64,000 nucleotides of DNA from Plasmopara viticola (taxonomy: Eukaryota; Oomycota; Peronosporomycetes; Peronosporales; Peronosporaceae), in assembly GCA_001695595.3 (NCBI GenBank), contig MBPM02000054.1:496001-560000 (forward strand), given 5' to 3'. A model generated the notes under the pieces. That model made no database searches, was not told the origin of the DNA, and was given only the letters and a program-made list of their open reading frames with translations. A program made the position numbers and the translations under genes. Shown one piece after another: positions 48,601 through 62,060 of this stretch; positions within the stretch are counted from its first letter, which is position 1, and every line of letters starts with the position of its first letter.

Positions 48601-50600
48601 GCCCGGACGCAATAGAGCCACAACTAAGCGTGTCTTTACATCATTGAAGAGCTGAGAAGCTGTACAGCCACAAATACGTACTTTCTATCATTCAAGACGT
48701 GCACACACGCAATCGAGCCGCAAAAAGTGTAAATCACTTTTCCAGACATCGAGAAGATGTGCAGCGACAGATACGTCCTTTCTGTCTATCAGGACGCGCT
48801 CGGATGCAATAGAGATACAACAAAGCGTATAATTACTGTTTTGAAGCGCTGAGACGTTGTACGACCACAGATACGTCCTTTCAATCTATCTAAACGTTCA
48901 CAGCCGAAATGGGGCCACAACCAAGCGTATATTCACTTCGTTTAAGCGCTGAGATGCTGTACAACCATAGATACGTTTGTTCAATCCTTTTAGATGGGCC
49001 AGGACGCAATAGAGCCACAACTAAGCGTGTCTTCACATCATTGAAGAGCTGAGAAGCTGTACAACCACAAATACGTACTTTCTATCGTTTAAGACGTGCA
49101 CAGACGCAATCGAGCCGCAAAAAAGTGTAAATTCACTTTTCCAGACGCTGAGAAGATGTGCAGCGACAGATACGTCCTTTCTGTCTATCAGGACGTCGGA
49201 TGCAATAGAGATACAACAAAGCGTAAATTACTTTTTGAAGCGCTGAGACGTTGTACGACCAGATACGTCCTTTCAATCTATCTAAACGTTCAAGCCGAAA
49301 TGCCACAACCAAGCGTATATTCACTTCGTTTAAGCGCTGAGACGCTGTACGACCATAGATACGTTCGTTCTATCTTTTTAGATGTGCTCGGACGCAATAG
49401 AGCCACAACTAAGCGTGTGTTCACATCATTGAAGAGCTGAGACGCTGTACTGCCACAAATACGTACTTTCTATCATTTAAGACGTGCACAGACGCAATCG
49501 AGCCGCAAAAAAGTGTAAATTCACTTTTCCAGACATCTGAGAAGATGTGCAGCGACAGATACGTCCTTTCTGTCTATCAGGACGCGCTCGGATGCAATAG
49601 AGATACAACAAAGCGTAGAATTACTGTTTTGAGGCGCTGAGACGTTGTACGACCACGGATACGTCCTTTCAATCTAGTTAAACGTTCACAGCCGAGATGG
49701 GCCAAACTTAAGCGTATACTTACTTCGTTTATGCGCTGAGATGCTGTACGACCATTGATACGTCTGTTCAATCCTTTTTGATGTGGCCGGACGCAATAGA
49801 GCCACAACTAAGCGTGTCTTCACATCATTGAAGAGCTGAGAAGCTTTTCTGCCACAAATACGTACTTTCTATCATTCAAGACGTGCACAGACGCAATTGA
49901 GCCGCAACTAAGTGTTCAATCACTACTTCAGAGCGCTGCGAGATGTCCAACGACAGATACGTCCTTTCTGTCTATTAGGACGCGATCGGATGCAATAGAG
50001 ATACAACAAGGCGTAGAATTACTGTTTTGAAGCGCTGAGACGTTGTACGACCACATATACGTCCTTTCAATCTATTTAAACGCTCATAGCCGCAATAAGC
50101 CCACAACCAAGCGTATATTCACTTCGTTTAAGCGCTGAGACGCTGTACGACCATAGATACGTTCGTTCTATCTTTTTAGATGTGCTCGGACGCAATAGAG
50201 CCACAACTAAGCGTGTATTAACTTCATTGAAGCGCTGAGACGCTGTACGACCGCAAATACGTACTTTCTATCATTCAAGACGTGCACAGACGCAATCGAG
50301 CCGCAAAAAGTGTAAACTCACTTTTCCAGAGATCTGAGAAGATGTGCAGCGACAGATACGTCCTTTCTGTCTATCAGGACGCGCTCGGATGCAATAGAGA
50401 TACAACAAAGCGAATAATTACTGTTTTGAAGCGCTGAGACGTTGTACGACCACAGATACGTCCTTTCAATCTATCTAAACGTTCACAGCCGAAATGGGGC
50501 CACAACCAAGCGTATATTGATTTCGTTTAAGCGCTGAGATGCTGTACGACCATTGATACGTTTGTCCAATTCTTTTAGATGGGCCCGGACGGAATTGAGC
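33626..50600 (+). repeat. Higher-order repeat: four distinct monomers per unit of about 395-400 bp
   Basis: Four monomer types follow in fixed order. A has CAGCCGAAATGGGGCCACAA. B has GATGGGCCAGGACGCAATAG and CTTCACATCATTGAA. C has GCTGTACAGCCACAAATACG and GAGCCGCAAAAAAGTG. D has GATGTGCAGCGACAGATACG and GAGATACAACAAAGCG. Within a unit the monomers are each close to 100 bp (measured 100, 100, about 98 and about 95 at 48846-49240). A-to-A distances checked were 394 and 399 bp. About 40 units fit in the block. Some units carry deletions, for example near 39510 (B), 42846 (C/D) and 45580 (C). Type differences between monomers far exceed differences between units, the mark of a true higher-order repeat. 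Confidence 0.93.
41460..48230 (+). repeat. Homogenised core of the higher-order repeat
   Basis: Here almost every B monomer has the variant AGATACATTTGTTCAATCC and GATGGGCCAGGACGC, and most C monomers have TCTATCGTTTAAGACGTGC followed by GTGTAAATTCACTTTTCC. Outside this interval B mostly reads AGATACGTTTGTTCAATCC and GATGGGCCCGGACGC. About 17 consecutive units are thus nearly identical, suggesting recent local spread of one unit type. Confidence 0.75.
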
Positions 50601-53600
50601 CACAACAAAGTGTAAATCATTTTTAAAAAAGCTGTACAGCCACAAAAACGTCCCTTCTATTGGTCTAGACATGCACAGACGAAATAGAGCCACAACAAAA
50701 GTATTATTTTAAACATTCTTTTGAAACGCTGAGACGCTGTAAGGCCACAGATACGTCGTTTCTATTGGTCTAAACATGCACAGACGCAGTAGAGCAACAA
50801 CGAAGTGTGTATTACTTCTTTTAAGGCGCTAGAACGCTGTAAAGCCACAGATACGTCATTTCTGTCGGTCTATACATGCTCAAACGCAATAGAGCTACAA
50901 CGTAGTGTCTATTGATTTTTAAAGCACTGAGACTGCACAGACGCAATAAAGCCACAACAAAGTGTAAAGTCATTTTTTTAAAGCGCTAAGACGCTGTACG
51001 GCCACCGATACGTCCTTTCTATCGGTCGAAACATGCACACACGCAAAAGAGATGTAACGCACTGTCTATTCATTCTTTTGAAGCGCCGTGTGGCTGTACG
51101 GCCACATATACGTATTTTCTATCGGTCTGGACATGCGCAGACGCAAAAGAGATGCAATGCAGTGTCTTTCATTCTGTTGAAGCGCCGAAACGCTGTACGT
51201 CCACATATACGACTTTGTATCGCTATAGACATGCATAGATGTAATAGAGCCACAACGAAGTGAATATTCGTTCTGTTGGAGTGCTTCGACGCTGTACGGC
51301 CACAGACGTGTCCTTCTATTCGCTCTAGACATGCGGAGATGTAATAGAGCCCCAACGAAGTGTATAATTATTCTGTTGGAGTGCTGCGAGGCTGTACGGC
51401 CTTAGATACATCGTTTCTATCGCTCTAGACATGCACAGATGCAATAGAGCCCCAAGGAAGTGTATATTGATTTTTTTGAAGCGCCGAGATGCTGTATGGC
51501 AACAGATACGTATTTTCCATCAGTCTAGACATGCACAGACGCAATAGAGATGCAACGCAGTGTGTATCCATTCTTTTGAAGTGATGAGACGCTGTACGGC
51601 CACAGATACGTCCTTTCTATCGCTCTAGATACGCACAGATGCAATAGAGCCCCAACGAATAGTATATTGACTTTTTTGAAGCGCCAAGATGCTGTATGGC
51701 AACAGATACGTATTTTCCATCAGTCTAGACATGCACAGACGCAATAGAGATGCAACGCAGTGTATTCATTCTTTTGAAGTGATGAGACGCTGTACGGCCA
51801 CAGATACGTCCTTCCTATCGGTCTAGACATGCACAGATGCAATAGAGCCTCAACTAAGTGTATAATCACTCTGTTGGAGCGATGAGACGTTATACGGCAA
51901 AACATACGTCCTTTCTATCGCTCTAGACATGAACAGATGCAATAGAGCCACAACGGGGTGTAAAAATTTTCTGGTTGAACGCTGGGACGTTGTACGGCAA
52001 CAGATACGTCCTTTTTATCGCTTTAGACATGCACAGATGGATTAGAGCCACAAGGAGTGTAGAATCATTCTGTTGGAGCGCTGTGACGTTGTACCGCACC
52101 AGATACGTCCTTTCTACCTAACTAGCAATGCACAGATGCAATAGCGCCACAACGAAGTGTATAATCACTTTGTTGGAGCGCGGAGACGTTTTAGGGCAAA
52201 AACACGTCTTTTCTATCGCTCTAGTTATGTACAGATGCAATAGAGACACAACGAAGTTTATAATTATTCTGTTGGAGCGTTGTGACGTTGTACCGCAACA
52301 GATACGTCCTTTCTACCTAACTAGCTATGATCAGATGCAATAGAGCCCCAACGAAGTGTATAATGATTTTGTTGGAGCGCGGAGACGTTTTAGGGCAAAA
52401 ATACGTCTTTTCTATCTATCTAGCCATGCACAGATGCGATAGAGCCTCAACGAAGTATATAATCATTCTGTTGGAGCGCTAAAACGCCGTACGACCACAG
52501 ATACGTCCTTTCTATTGGTCTATTTATGCCCATATTCAATAGAGTCACAATGAAGTGTAAAATCATTTCTACGAAGCGCTGAGACGCTGTACGACCACAG
52601 ATGCGTCCTTTCTATCGCTCTTGATAGGCACAGATGGAAAAGCGCCACGACGATGTGTGCAATCATTCCTCGGAAGTGCTAAGACGCTGTACGGCCACAG
52701 AAAAGTCACTTCTATCTATCTAACTATGCACAGATGCGATAGAGGCACAACGAATTGTAAAATCATTCCTTTGAAGCACTGAGACGCTGTACGGCCACAG
52801 ATACGTTGTTTCTATCTACCTAGCCATGCATAGATGCAATAGCGCCACAACGAAGTGTATAATTATTCTGTTGGAGCGCTTAGACGCTGTACAGCCACAA
52901 ATACGTCCTTTCTATGTATCTAACTATGTACAGATGCGATAGAGCCACAACGAAGTATATAATCATTCTGTTGGAGCGCTAAAACGCCGTACGGCCACAG
53001 ATACGTCCTTTCTATCGGTCTATCTATGCCCATATTCAATAGAGTCACAATGAAGTGTAAAATCATTCCTTCGAAGCGCTGAGACGCTGTACGGCCACAG
53101 ATGCGTCCTTTCTATCGCTCTTGATAGGCACAGATGGAAAAGCGCCACGACGAAGTGTGCAATAATTCCTCGGAAGTGCTAAGACGCTGTACGGCCACAG
53201 AAAAGTCTTTTCTATCTATCTAACTATGCACAGATGCAATAGAGTCACAACGAAGTGTAAAATCATTCCTTCGAAGCGCTGAGACGCTGTACGGCCACAG
53301 ACGCGTTCTTGCTATCGCTCTTGATACGCACAGATGCAAAAAAGCCACAACGAAGTGTATAATTATTCTGTTGGAGCGCTAAGACGCTGTACGGCCAAAA
53401 ATACGTCTTTTCTATGTATCTAGGTATGCACAGATGCGATAGAGCCACAACAAGTGTATGAGCGCTAAAACGCTGTACGACCACAGATACGTTCTTTCTA
53501 TCGCTCTAAATACGCACAGATGCAATAGAGCCACAACAAAGTGTAAAATCTTTCCTTTGAAGCGCTGAGACGCTGTACGGTCACCGATACATCCTTTCTA

Positions 53601-55315
53601 TCGCTTAAGATACGCACAGATGCAATAGAGCCCCAACGAAGTGTAGAATCATTCTGTTGGAGCGATAAGACGTTATACGGCCAAAAATACGTCCTTTCTA
53701 TCGCTCTAGACATGCATAGATGCAATTGAGCCCCAACGAAGTGTACAATTATTCTGTTGGAGCGCTGAGACGTTGTACGGCCAAAAATACGTCCTTTCTA
53801 TCGCTCTAGACATGCATAGATGCAATTGAGCCCCAACGAAGTGTACAATTATTCTGTTGGAGCGCTGAGACGTTGTCGGCCAAAAATACGTCCTTTCTAT
53901 CGCTCTAGACATGCATAGATGCAATTGAGCCCCAACAAAGTGTATAATCATTCTGCTGGAGCGCTGAGACGTTGTACGGCACAAGATACGTCCTTTCTAT
54001 CGCTCTAGACATGCACAGATACAACAGAGCCCCAACGAAGTGTATAATCATTCTGTTTGAGCGCTGAGACGTTGTACAGAAACAGATATGTCCTTTCAAT
54101 CGCTCTAGACATGCATAGATGGAATAGAACCCAACGAAGTGTATAATCATTCTGTTGGAGCGCGGAGACGTTGTACGGCAACGTATACGTCTTTTCTATC
54201 GCTTTAGACATGCACAGATGCAATAGAGCCACAACGAAGTGTATAATCATTCTGTTGGAGCGCAGAGACGTTGTACGGACACGAATACGTCCTTTATATC
54301 GGTTTAGACATGCAAAGATGCAATTAAGCCACAACAAAGGGATTCGTCATTCGGTACGAGCGCCTAGACGCTGTACGGCCACAGATACGTCTTTTCTATC
54401 TATCTAGCTATGCACAGGTGCAATAAAACCACAACGTAGTGTATAATGAATATTTTGGAGCGCTGAGACGCTGTACGGCTGCGGATATGTCCTTTATATC
54501 GCTCTGGACATGCACCGATTCAATAGAGTCACAACAAAGGGTATAATTATTCTGTCTGAAGTCTTAGACACTGTCTAGCCACAGATACGTCCTTTATATC
54601 GCTCTAGACATGCACCGATGCAATAGAGCCACAACGAAGAGTATAACTGTTCTGTCTGAACTCTTAGACACTGTACAGCCACAAATACGTCCTTTTTATC
54701 ATTCTAGACATGCAAAGATGCAGTACATCAAAGGGGAACTGAATCATCATTCCTTTGAAGCGCTGAGACGCTGTACGACCACAGATACGTTCTTTCTATT
54801 TATCTAACGATGCACAAGTGCAACAGAGCTACAACGAAGTGTTTAATCGTTCTGTTGGAGCGCAGAGACACTGTACGGCGACAGACACGTCTTTTATATC
54901 GCTCTAGACATGCACAGATGTAATAGAGCCACAACGAAGGGCATAACGTTTCTGTCTGAACTCTTAGACACTGTACAGCCACAGATACGTCTTTTCTATC
55001 ATTCTAGACATGCCCAGATGTAACAGAGCGCCAACGAAGTGTATGATCATTCTTTTGGAGCGCTGAGATGCAGTACGGCCATGCATACGTCCTTCCCATT
55101 GGTCTAGACATGCGAAGATGCAATAGAGCCACAACGGAGTGTTCAATCATTCTGTTGGAGCGCTGAAACGCTGTACGTCCACGGATACGTCCTTTCTATC
55201 TATCTTTCTATGCACATATGCACTAGAGCCACAGCGAATTGTATAATCATTTGGTTGGAGGGCTTAGACGCAGTACGGCCACAGTTACGTCCTTTACATC
55301 CATCTAGACATGCAC
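50601..55315 (+). repeat. Diverged single-monomer satellite block, same orientation
   Basis: The four-type order stops at about 50600. From there the monomers are unphased copies with TCGCTCTAGACATGCACAG, GCAATAGAGCCACAACGAAG and ATAATCATTCTGTTGGAGCG boxes, spaced about 100 bp. Neighbouring monomers differ at many sites. The consensus is the same as that of the inverted block to the right. Confidence 0.9.
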
Positions 55316-55966
55316 AAAAGACGTATGCGTGGCTGTACAGCGTCTCAACGCTCCAACAGAATGATTATGCACTTCGAAGGGTCTGTATTGCATCTGCATA
55401 CATCTAGAGCGATAGAAGAGACGAATCTGTGGGTGGACAGCGTCTGAACGCTCCATAAGAATAATTATACACTTCGCTGTGGCTCTATTGCATCTCTGCA
55501 TGTCTAGGTCGATAGCAAAGCCGTATACGATGTCGTACAGCGTCTCAGCTCTCCAACAGAATGATTTTACATTTCGTATGGGCTATTTTACATCGGTGCA
55601 TGTCTAGAGACATAGACCGGACGTATCCATGGCCGTACAGCGTTTCAGCGCTCCAACAGAATGATTATACCCTCCGGTGTTGCTCTGTTGCATCTGTGCA
55701 GGTCTATAGCGAAACAAATAACGTATCCGTTGACGTACAGCATTTTAGCACTCTCGCAGAATGATTATAAACTTCGTTGTGGCTCTTTTGAAACTTGACA
55801 TATCTAGATAGATAAAATACGTATATGTGGTTGTACATCGTCTAAACGCTCCAGCAGAATGGTTATACACTTTGTTGGGGCTCTACTGCATATGTGCATA
55901 TCTAGAGTGATACACATGATGTATTTGTGGTCGGACAGCGTATCAGCTCTCCAACAGAATGATTAT

Positions 55967-56022
55967 ACACTTCGTTGTAGTTCTGTTGCATCTGTGCATG
56001 CAACAGAACTACAACGAAGTGT
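55967..56022. repeat. Perfect 24-bp fold-back inside a satellite monomer
   Basis: Arms at 55967-55990 and 55999-56022 are exactly complementary around an 8-nt loop, TCTGTGCA. The arms include CTTCGTTGTAGTTCTGTTGC and its complement. The segment is a local snap-back duplication of the box that normally reads ACACTTCGTTGTGGCTC. Confidence 0.9.
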
Positions 56023-59000
56023 ATGTCTAGAGCGATAGAAAGGACGTATCTGTGGCTGTATAGCGTCTCAGCGCTTCAAAAGAATGATTATAAACTTTGT
56101 TGTAGCTCTGATGCATTTGTGCATGTCTAGTCCGATCAAAAGGACGTATCTGTGGCCGTACAGCGTATCAGCGCTCCAACAGAAATTTTATACACTTCGT
56201 TGTGGCTTCATTGCATCTGTGCATGTCTTGACCGATAGAAAGGACGTGTCTGTGGTCTTACGGCGTCTCAGCGCTCCGACAGAATAATATTACACTTCAT
56301 TGGGGTTCTATTGCATCTGCTCATTTGCGAGGCGATAAAAGGACGTATTTGCGGCCGTACAGCGTCTCAGCGCTAAAACAAAATAATTAGACACTTCATT
56401 GTGCCTCTACTGCATCCGTGCATGTCTACATCGATAGAAACGACGTATCCGTGGCCGTACAAAGACTCAACGCTCCAACAGAATGATTATACACTTCATT
56501 TTGTCTCTATGGCATCTGCTCATGTCTAGATTATTGAAAGGAAGTATCCATGGTCGTACATCGTCTTAACACTCCAACAGAATGATTATACATTTCGTTG
56601 GGGATCTATTTCATCTAGGCATGTTTAGACGATAGAAACGACGTATCTGCGGCCGTACAGTGTTTCAGCGCTCCAACAGAATAATAGTACTTTATACTGG
56701 GGCTCAATTGCATTTTTTCATTTAAACACTGATAGAAAGGACGTATCTGTGGCCGTACAGCGCTTCAAAACTCCAACACAAGGATTATACACTTCGTTGT
56801 GACTTGATTGCAACTTTGGATGACTACAGCGATAGAATGGACGTATCTTTGGCCGAACAGCGTCTTAAGGCTCCAACAGAATGATTTTACCCTTCGTTGG
56901 GTCTCTATCGAATCTGTGCGTATCTAGAACGATAGAAAGGATGTATCTGTGACCGTACAGCGTCTCAGCGCTTAAAAGGAAAGATTTACACTTCGTTGTG
57001 GCTCTATTGCATCTGTGCGTATTTAGAGCGATAGCAAGGACGTATCTGCGGCCGTAAAACGTCTCAGCGCTCCAACAGAATGATTTTACACTTCATTGGG
57101 TCTCTATTGCATCTGTGTATGTCTAGAGCGAAAGAAAGGACGTATCTTTCGCCGTACAACGTCTCAGTGCTCCAACACAAGGATTATACACTTCCTTGGG
57201 ACTCTAACTCAACGTTGGATGTCCGGAGCGATAGAAAGGACGTATGTTTGGCCGTATAACGTCTCAGCGCTGCAACAGAAAGATTGTACACCTCGTTGCT
57301 TTTCGTTCAGCGTCACAGCGATTTAATAGATTGACTATACACTTTGTTGTGGCTTCATTGCAACTTTGGATGCCTACAGCGATAAAAAGGACGTATCTGT
57401 GGCCGTACAGCGTTTGAGCACTCCAACGCAATGATTATACACTTCGTTGTGACTTGATTGCAACTTTGGACGACTACAGCGATTGCAAGGACGTATCTTT
57501 GACCGAACAGCGTCCCAGTGCTCCAACAGAATAATTATATGTTTGGTTGTGGCTCTATTGCATCTGTGCATGTCTAGAACTATAGAAACGACGTATCTGT
57601 GGCCGTACAACAACTCAGGGCTCCAACAGAATGATTATACACTTCGTTGCGGCTGAATTGCATCTATGCATGTCTATACCAATAGAAAGAACATATCTGT
57701 TGCCGTATAGCGTCTCAGCGCTCGTAAAGAATGATTATCCACTTCGATGTGGCTCATTTCATCTGTGCAAGTCAAGAGCGATAGAAAGGGCGTATCTGGG
57801 GTCGCACAGTGTCTCAGTGATAGAATGTCTATACGCTTCGTTGGGCCTCTATTGCTCTTTTGGATGTCTATAGGGATTGAAAGGACGTATCTTTGGCCGA
57901 TCAACGTCTCAGCGATCCAATAGAGTGGTTTACACTTTGTTGGGGCTCTATTGCATCGGTGCATGTCTAGAGCGGAAGAAAGGACGTATCTGTGGCCGTA
58001 CATCGTCTCAGCGTTCCGATAGAATGCTTATACACTTCGTTGAGGCTCTATTGCATACTGTTCATGTTAAGAGCGAAAGAAAGAACGTATCTTTGGCCGC
58101 ACAACGTCTCAGCGCTCAAACAGAATGATTATACACTTCGTTGGGGCTCGCATCTGGGCATGTCTAGATCGATAGAAAGGATGTGTGTTTGGCCGTACAT
58201 CGTCTCAGCGCTCAAAAAGAAATTTTTTACACTTAGTTGGTGATCTATTTCATCTGTGCATGTCTAGAGCAATAGAAAGGACGTTTTTGGGGCCGTACAA
58301 CGTTCCAGCGCTCCAAAAGAATGATTATACATTTCGTTGGGGCTCTATTTCATCTGTGCATGTCTAGAGCGATAGAAAGGACGTATCTGTTGCCGTACAA
58401 CGTCTCCGCGCTCCAACAGAATGATTATACACTTCGTTGGGGTTCTATTCCATTTATGCATGTCTAGAGCGATAGAAAGGACGTATTTTTGGCCGTATAA
58501 CGTCTCATCGCTCCAACAGAATGATCATACACTTCGTTGGGGCTCTATTCCATCTGTGCATGTCTTGAGCGATAGAAAGACGTATCCGTTGCCGTACAAC
58601 GTCTCAGCGCACCAACAGAATGGTTATACACTTCGTTGTGGCTCTATTCCATCTGTGCATGTCTACAGTGATAGAAAGGACGTATCTGTTGCTGTAAAAC
58701 GTCCCAGCGTTCCAACAGAACGATTATACATTTCGTTGTTGCTCTATAGCATCTGTGCATGTCTAGAGCGATAGAAAGGACGTATCTGTGGCCGTACAAC
58801 GTCTCAGCGCACCAACAGAATTGTTATACACTTCGTTGTGGCTCTATCGCACCTGTGCATGTCTAGAGCGATAGAAAGGGCGTATCTATGGCCGAATAAT
58901 GTGTTAGCGCTCCAACGGAAAATTAAAACACTTCGTCGTGGCTCTATTGCATGTGTGCATGTCTATAGCGATTGGAACGACGTATCTGTTGCCGTACAAC

Positions 59001-59279
59001 GTCTTAGCGCTCCAAATGAGTAATAATACATTTCGTTGTGGCTCTGTTACATCTGTGCATGTCTGAGCGATAGAAAGGGCGTGTCTGTGGCCGTACAACG
59101 TCTCAGCGCTCCAATAGAATGATTATACACTTCGTTGTGGCTCTATTTCATCTGTGCATGTCTAGAGCGATAGAAAGACGTATCCGCTGCCGTACAACGT
59201 CTCCGCGCTCCAACAGAATGGTTATACACTTCGTTGGGGCTCTTTTGCCTCTGTGCATGTCTAGAGCGATAGAAAGGTC

Positions 59280-62060
59280 GTATCTGTTACCGTACAACGT
59301 CCCAGCGCACCAACAGAATGATTATACACTTCGTTGTGGCTATATTGCATCTGTGCATGTCTAGAGCGATAGAAAAGACGTATTTGTAGCCGTACAACGT
59401 CCCAGCGCATCAACAGAATGATTATACACTTCGTTGTGGCTCTATTGCATCTGTGCATGTCTGAAGCGATAGAAAGGATGTATCTCTGGCCGTACAACGT
59501 CTCGGCGCTCCAACAGAATGATTATACACTTTGTTGGGGCCCGATTGCATCTGTGCATGTCAACACCGATAGAAAGGCTGTATCGGTGGCCGTACTTCAT
59601 CTCAGCGCTCCAACACATCGATTATACACAATGTTGGAGCCCTATTGCATTTTTGCATGTCAACACCAATAGAAGGGCGTATCTGTGGCCGTACAACATC
59701 TCAGCGCTCCAACAGAATAATTATACACTTCGTTGTGGCTCTTTTGCATCTGTGCATGTCTAAAGCGATAGAAAGGATGTATCTCTGGCCGTACAACGTC
59801 TCGGCGCTCCAACAGAATGATTATACACTTTGTTGGGGCCCGATTGCATCTGTGCATGTCAACACCGATAGAAAAACTGTATCGGTGGCCGTTCTTCATC
59901 TCAGCGCTCCAACACATTGATTATACACAATGTTGGAGCCCTATTGCATTTTTGCATGTCAACACCAATAGAAGGGCGTATCTGTGGCCGTACAACATCT
60001 CAGCGCTCCAACAGAATAATTATACACTTCATTGTGGCTCTTTTGCATCTGTGCATGTCTAGAGCGATAGAAAGGACGTATCTGTTGCCGTACAACGTCA
60101 CACCGCTCCAACAGAATGATTATAAACTTCGTTGTGACTCTATTCCATCTGTGCATGTCTAGAGCGATAGAAAGGACGTATCTGTTGCCGTACAACGTCC
60201 CAGCGCACCAACAGAATGATTATACACTTCGTTGTGGCTATATTGCATCTGTGCATGTCTAGAGCGATAGAAAAGACGTATTTGTAGCCGTACAACGTCC
60301 CAGCGCATCAACAGAATGATTATACACTTCGTTGTGGCTATATTGCATCTGTGCATGTCTAGAGCGATAGAAAAGACGTATTTGTAGCTGTACAACGTCC
60401 CAGCGCATCAACAGAATGATTATACACTTCGTTGTGGCTCTATTGCATCTGTGCATGTCTGAAGCGATAGAAAGGATGTATCTCTGGCCGTACAACGTCT
60501 CGGCGCTCCAACAGAATGATTATACACTTTGTTGGGGCCCGATTGCATCTGTGCATGTCAACACCGATAGAAAGGCTGTATCGGTGGCCGTACTTCATCT
60601 CAGCGCTCCAACACATCGATTATACACAATGTTGGAGCCCTATTGCATTTTTGCATGTCAACACCAATAGAAGGGCGTATCTGTGGCCGTACAACATCTC
60701 AGCGCTCCAACAGAATAATTATACACTTCGTTGTGGCTCTTTTGCATCTGTGCATGTCTAAAGCGATAGAAAGGATGTATCTCTGGCCGTACAACGTCTC
60801 GGCGCTCCAACAGAATGATTATACACTTTGTTGGGGCCCGATTGCATCTGTGCATGTCAACACCGATAGAAAAACTGTATCGGTGGCCGTTCTTCATCTC
60901 AGCGCTCCAACACATTGATTATACACAATGTTGGAGCCCTATTGCATTTTTGCATGTCAACACCAATAGAAGGGCGTATCTGTGGCCGTACAACATCTCA
61001 GCGCTCCAACAGAATAATTATACACTTCATTGTGGCTCTTTTGCATCTGTGCATGTCTAGAGCGATAGAAAGGACGTATCTGTTGCCGTACAACGTCACA
61101 CCGCTCCAACAGAATGATTATAAACTTCGTTGTGACTCTATTCCATCTGTGCATGTCTAGAGCGATAGAAAGGACGTATCTGTTGCCGTACAACGTCCCA
61201 GCGCACCAACAGAATGATTATACACTTCGTTGTGGCTATATTGCATCTGTGCATGTCTAGAGCGATAGAAAAGACGTATTTGTAGCCGTACAACGTCCCA
61301 GCGCATCAACAGAATGATTATACACTTCGTTGTGGCTCTATTGCATCTGTGCATGTCTGAAGCGATAGAAAGGATGTATCTCTGGCCGTACAACGTCTCG
61401 GCGCTCCAACAGAATGATTATACACTTTGTTAGGGCCCGATTGCATCTGTGCATGTCAACACCGATAGAAAGGCTGTATCGGTGGCCGTACTTCATCTCA
61501 GCGCTCCAACACATCGATTATACACAATGTTGGAGCCCTATTGCATTTTTGCATGTCAACACCAATAGAAGGGCGTATCTGTGGCCGTACAACATCTCAG
61601 CGCTCCAACAGAATAATTATACACTTCGTTGTGGCTCTTTTGCATCTGTGCATGTCTAAAGCGATAGAAAGGATGTATCTCTGGCCGTACAACGTCTCGG
61701 CGCTCCAACAGAATGATTATACACTTTGTTGGGGCCCGATTGCATCTGTGCATGTCAACACCGATAGAAAAACTGTATCGGTGGCCGTTCTTCATCTCAG
61801 CGCTCCAACACATTGATTATACACAATGTTGGAGCCCTATTGCATTTTTGCATGTCAACACCAATAGAAGGGCGTATCTGTGGCCGTACAACATCTCAGC
61901 GCTCCAACAGAATAATTATACACTTCGTTGTGGCTCTTTTGTATCTGTGCATGTCTAGAGCGATAGAAAGGACGTATCTCTGGCCGTACAACGTCTCGGC
62001 GCTCCAACAGAATGATTATAAACTTCGTTGTGACTCTATTCCATCTGTGCATGTCTAGCG
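59280..62060 (-). repeat. Recent tandem amplification of a 9-10 monomer block (898 and 998 bp)
   Basis: Three nearly identical tandem copies lie at about 59280-60177, 60178-61175 and 61176-62055. The step is 898 bp for the first copy and 998 bp for the second, which has one extra monomer near 60300-60400. Inside each copy a three-monomer unit of 299 bp, marked by GTTGGGGCCCGATTGCATC and ACACAATGTTGGAGCCC, is itself doubled (for example at 59477 and 59776). Open frames recur with identical or nearly identical translations at these exact offsets, so the amplification is young. The third copy diverges at its right end. Confidence 0.9.

Noticed and set aside
33626..50600. CRISPR array
   Set aside because: Repeats are contiguous 100-bp monomers with no unique spacers and no cas genes; the surrounding genes are eukaryotic with introns.
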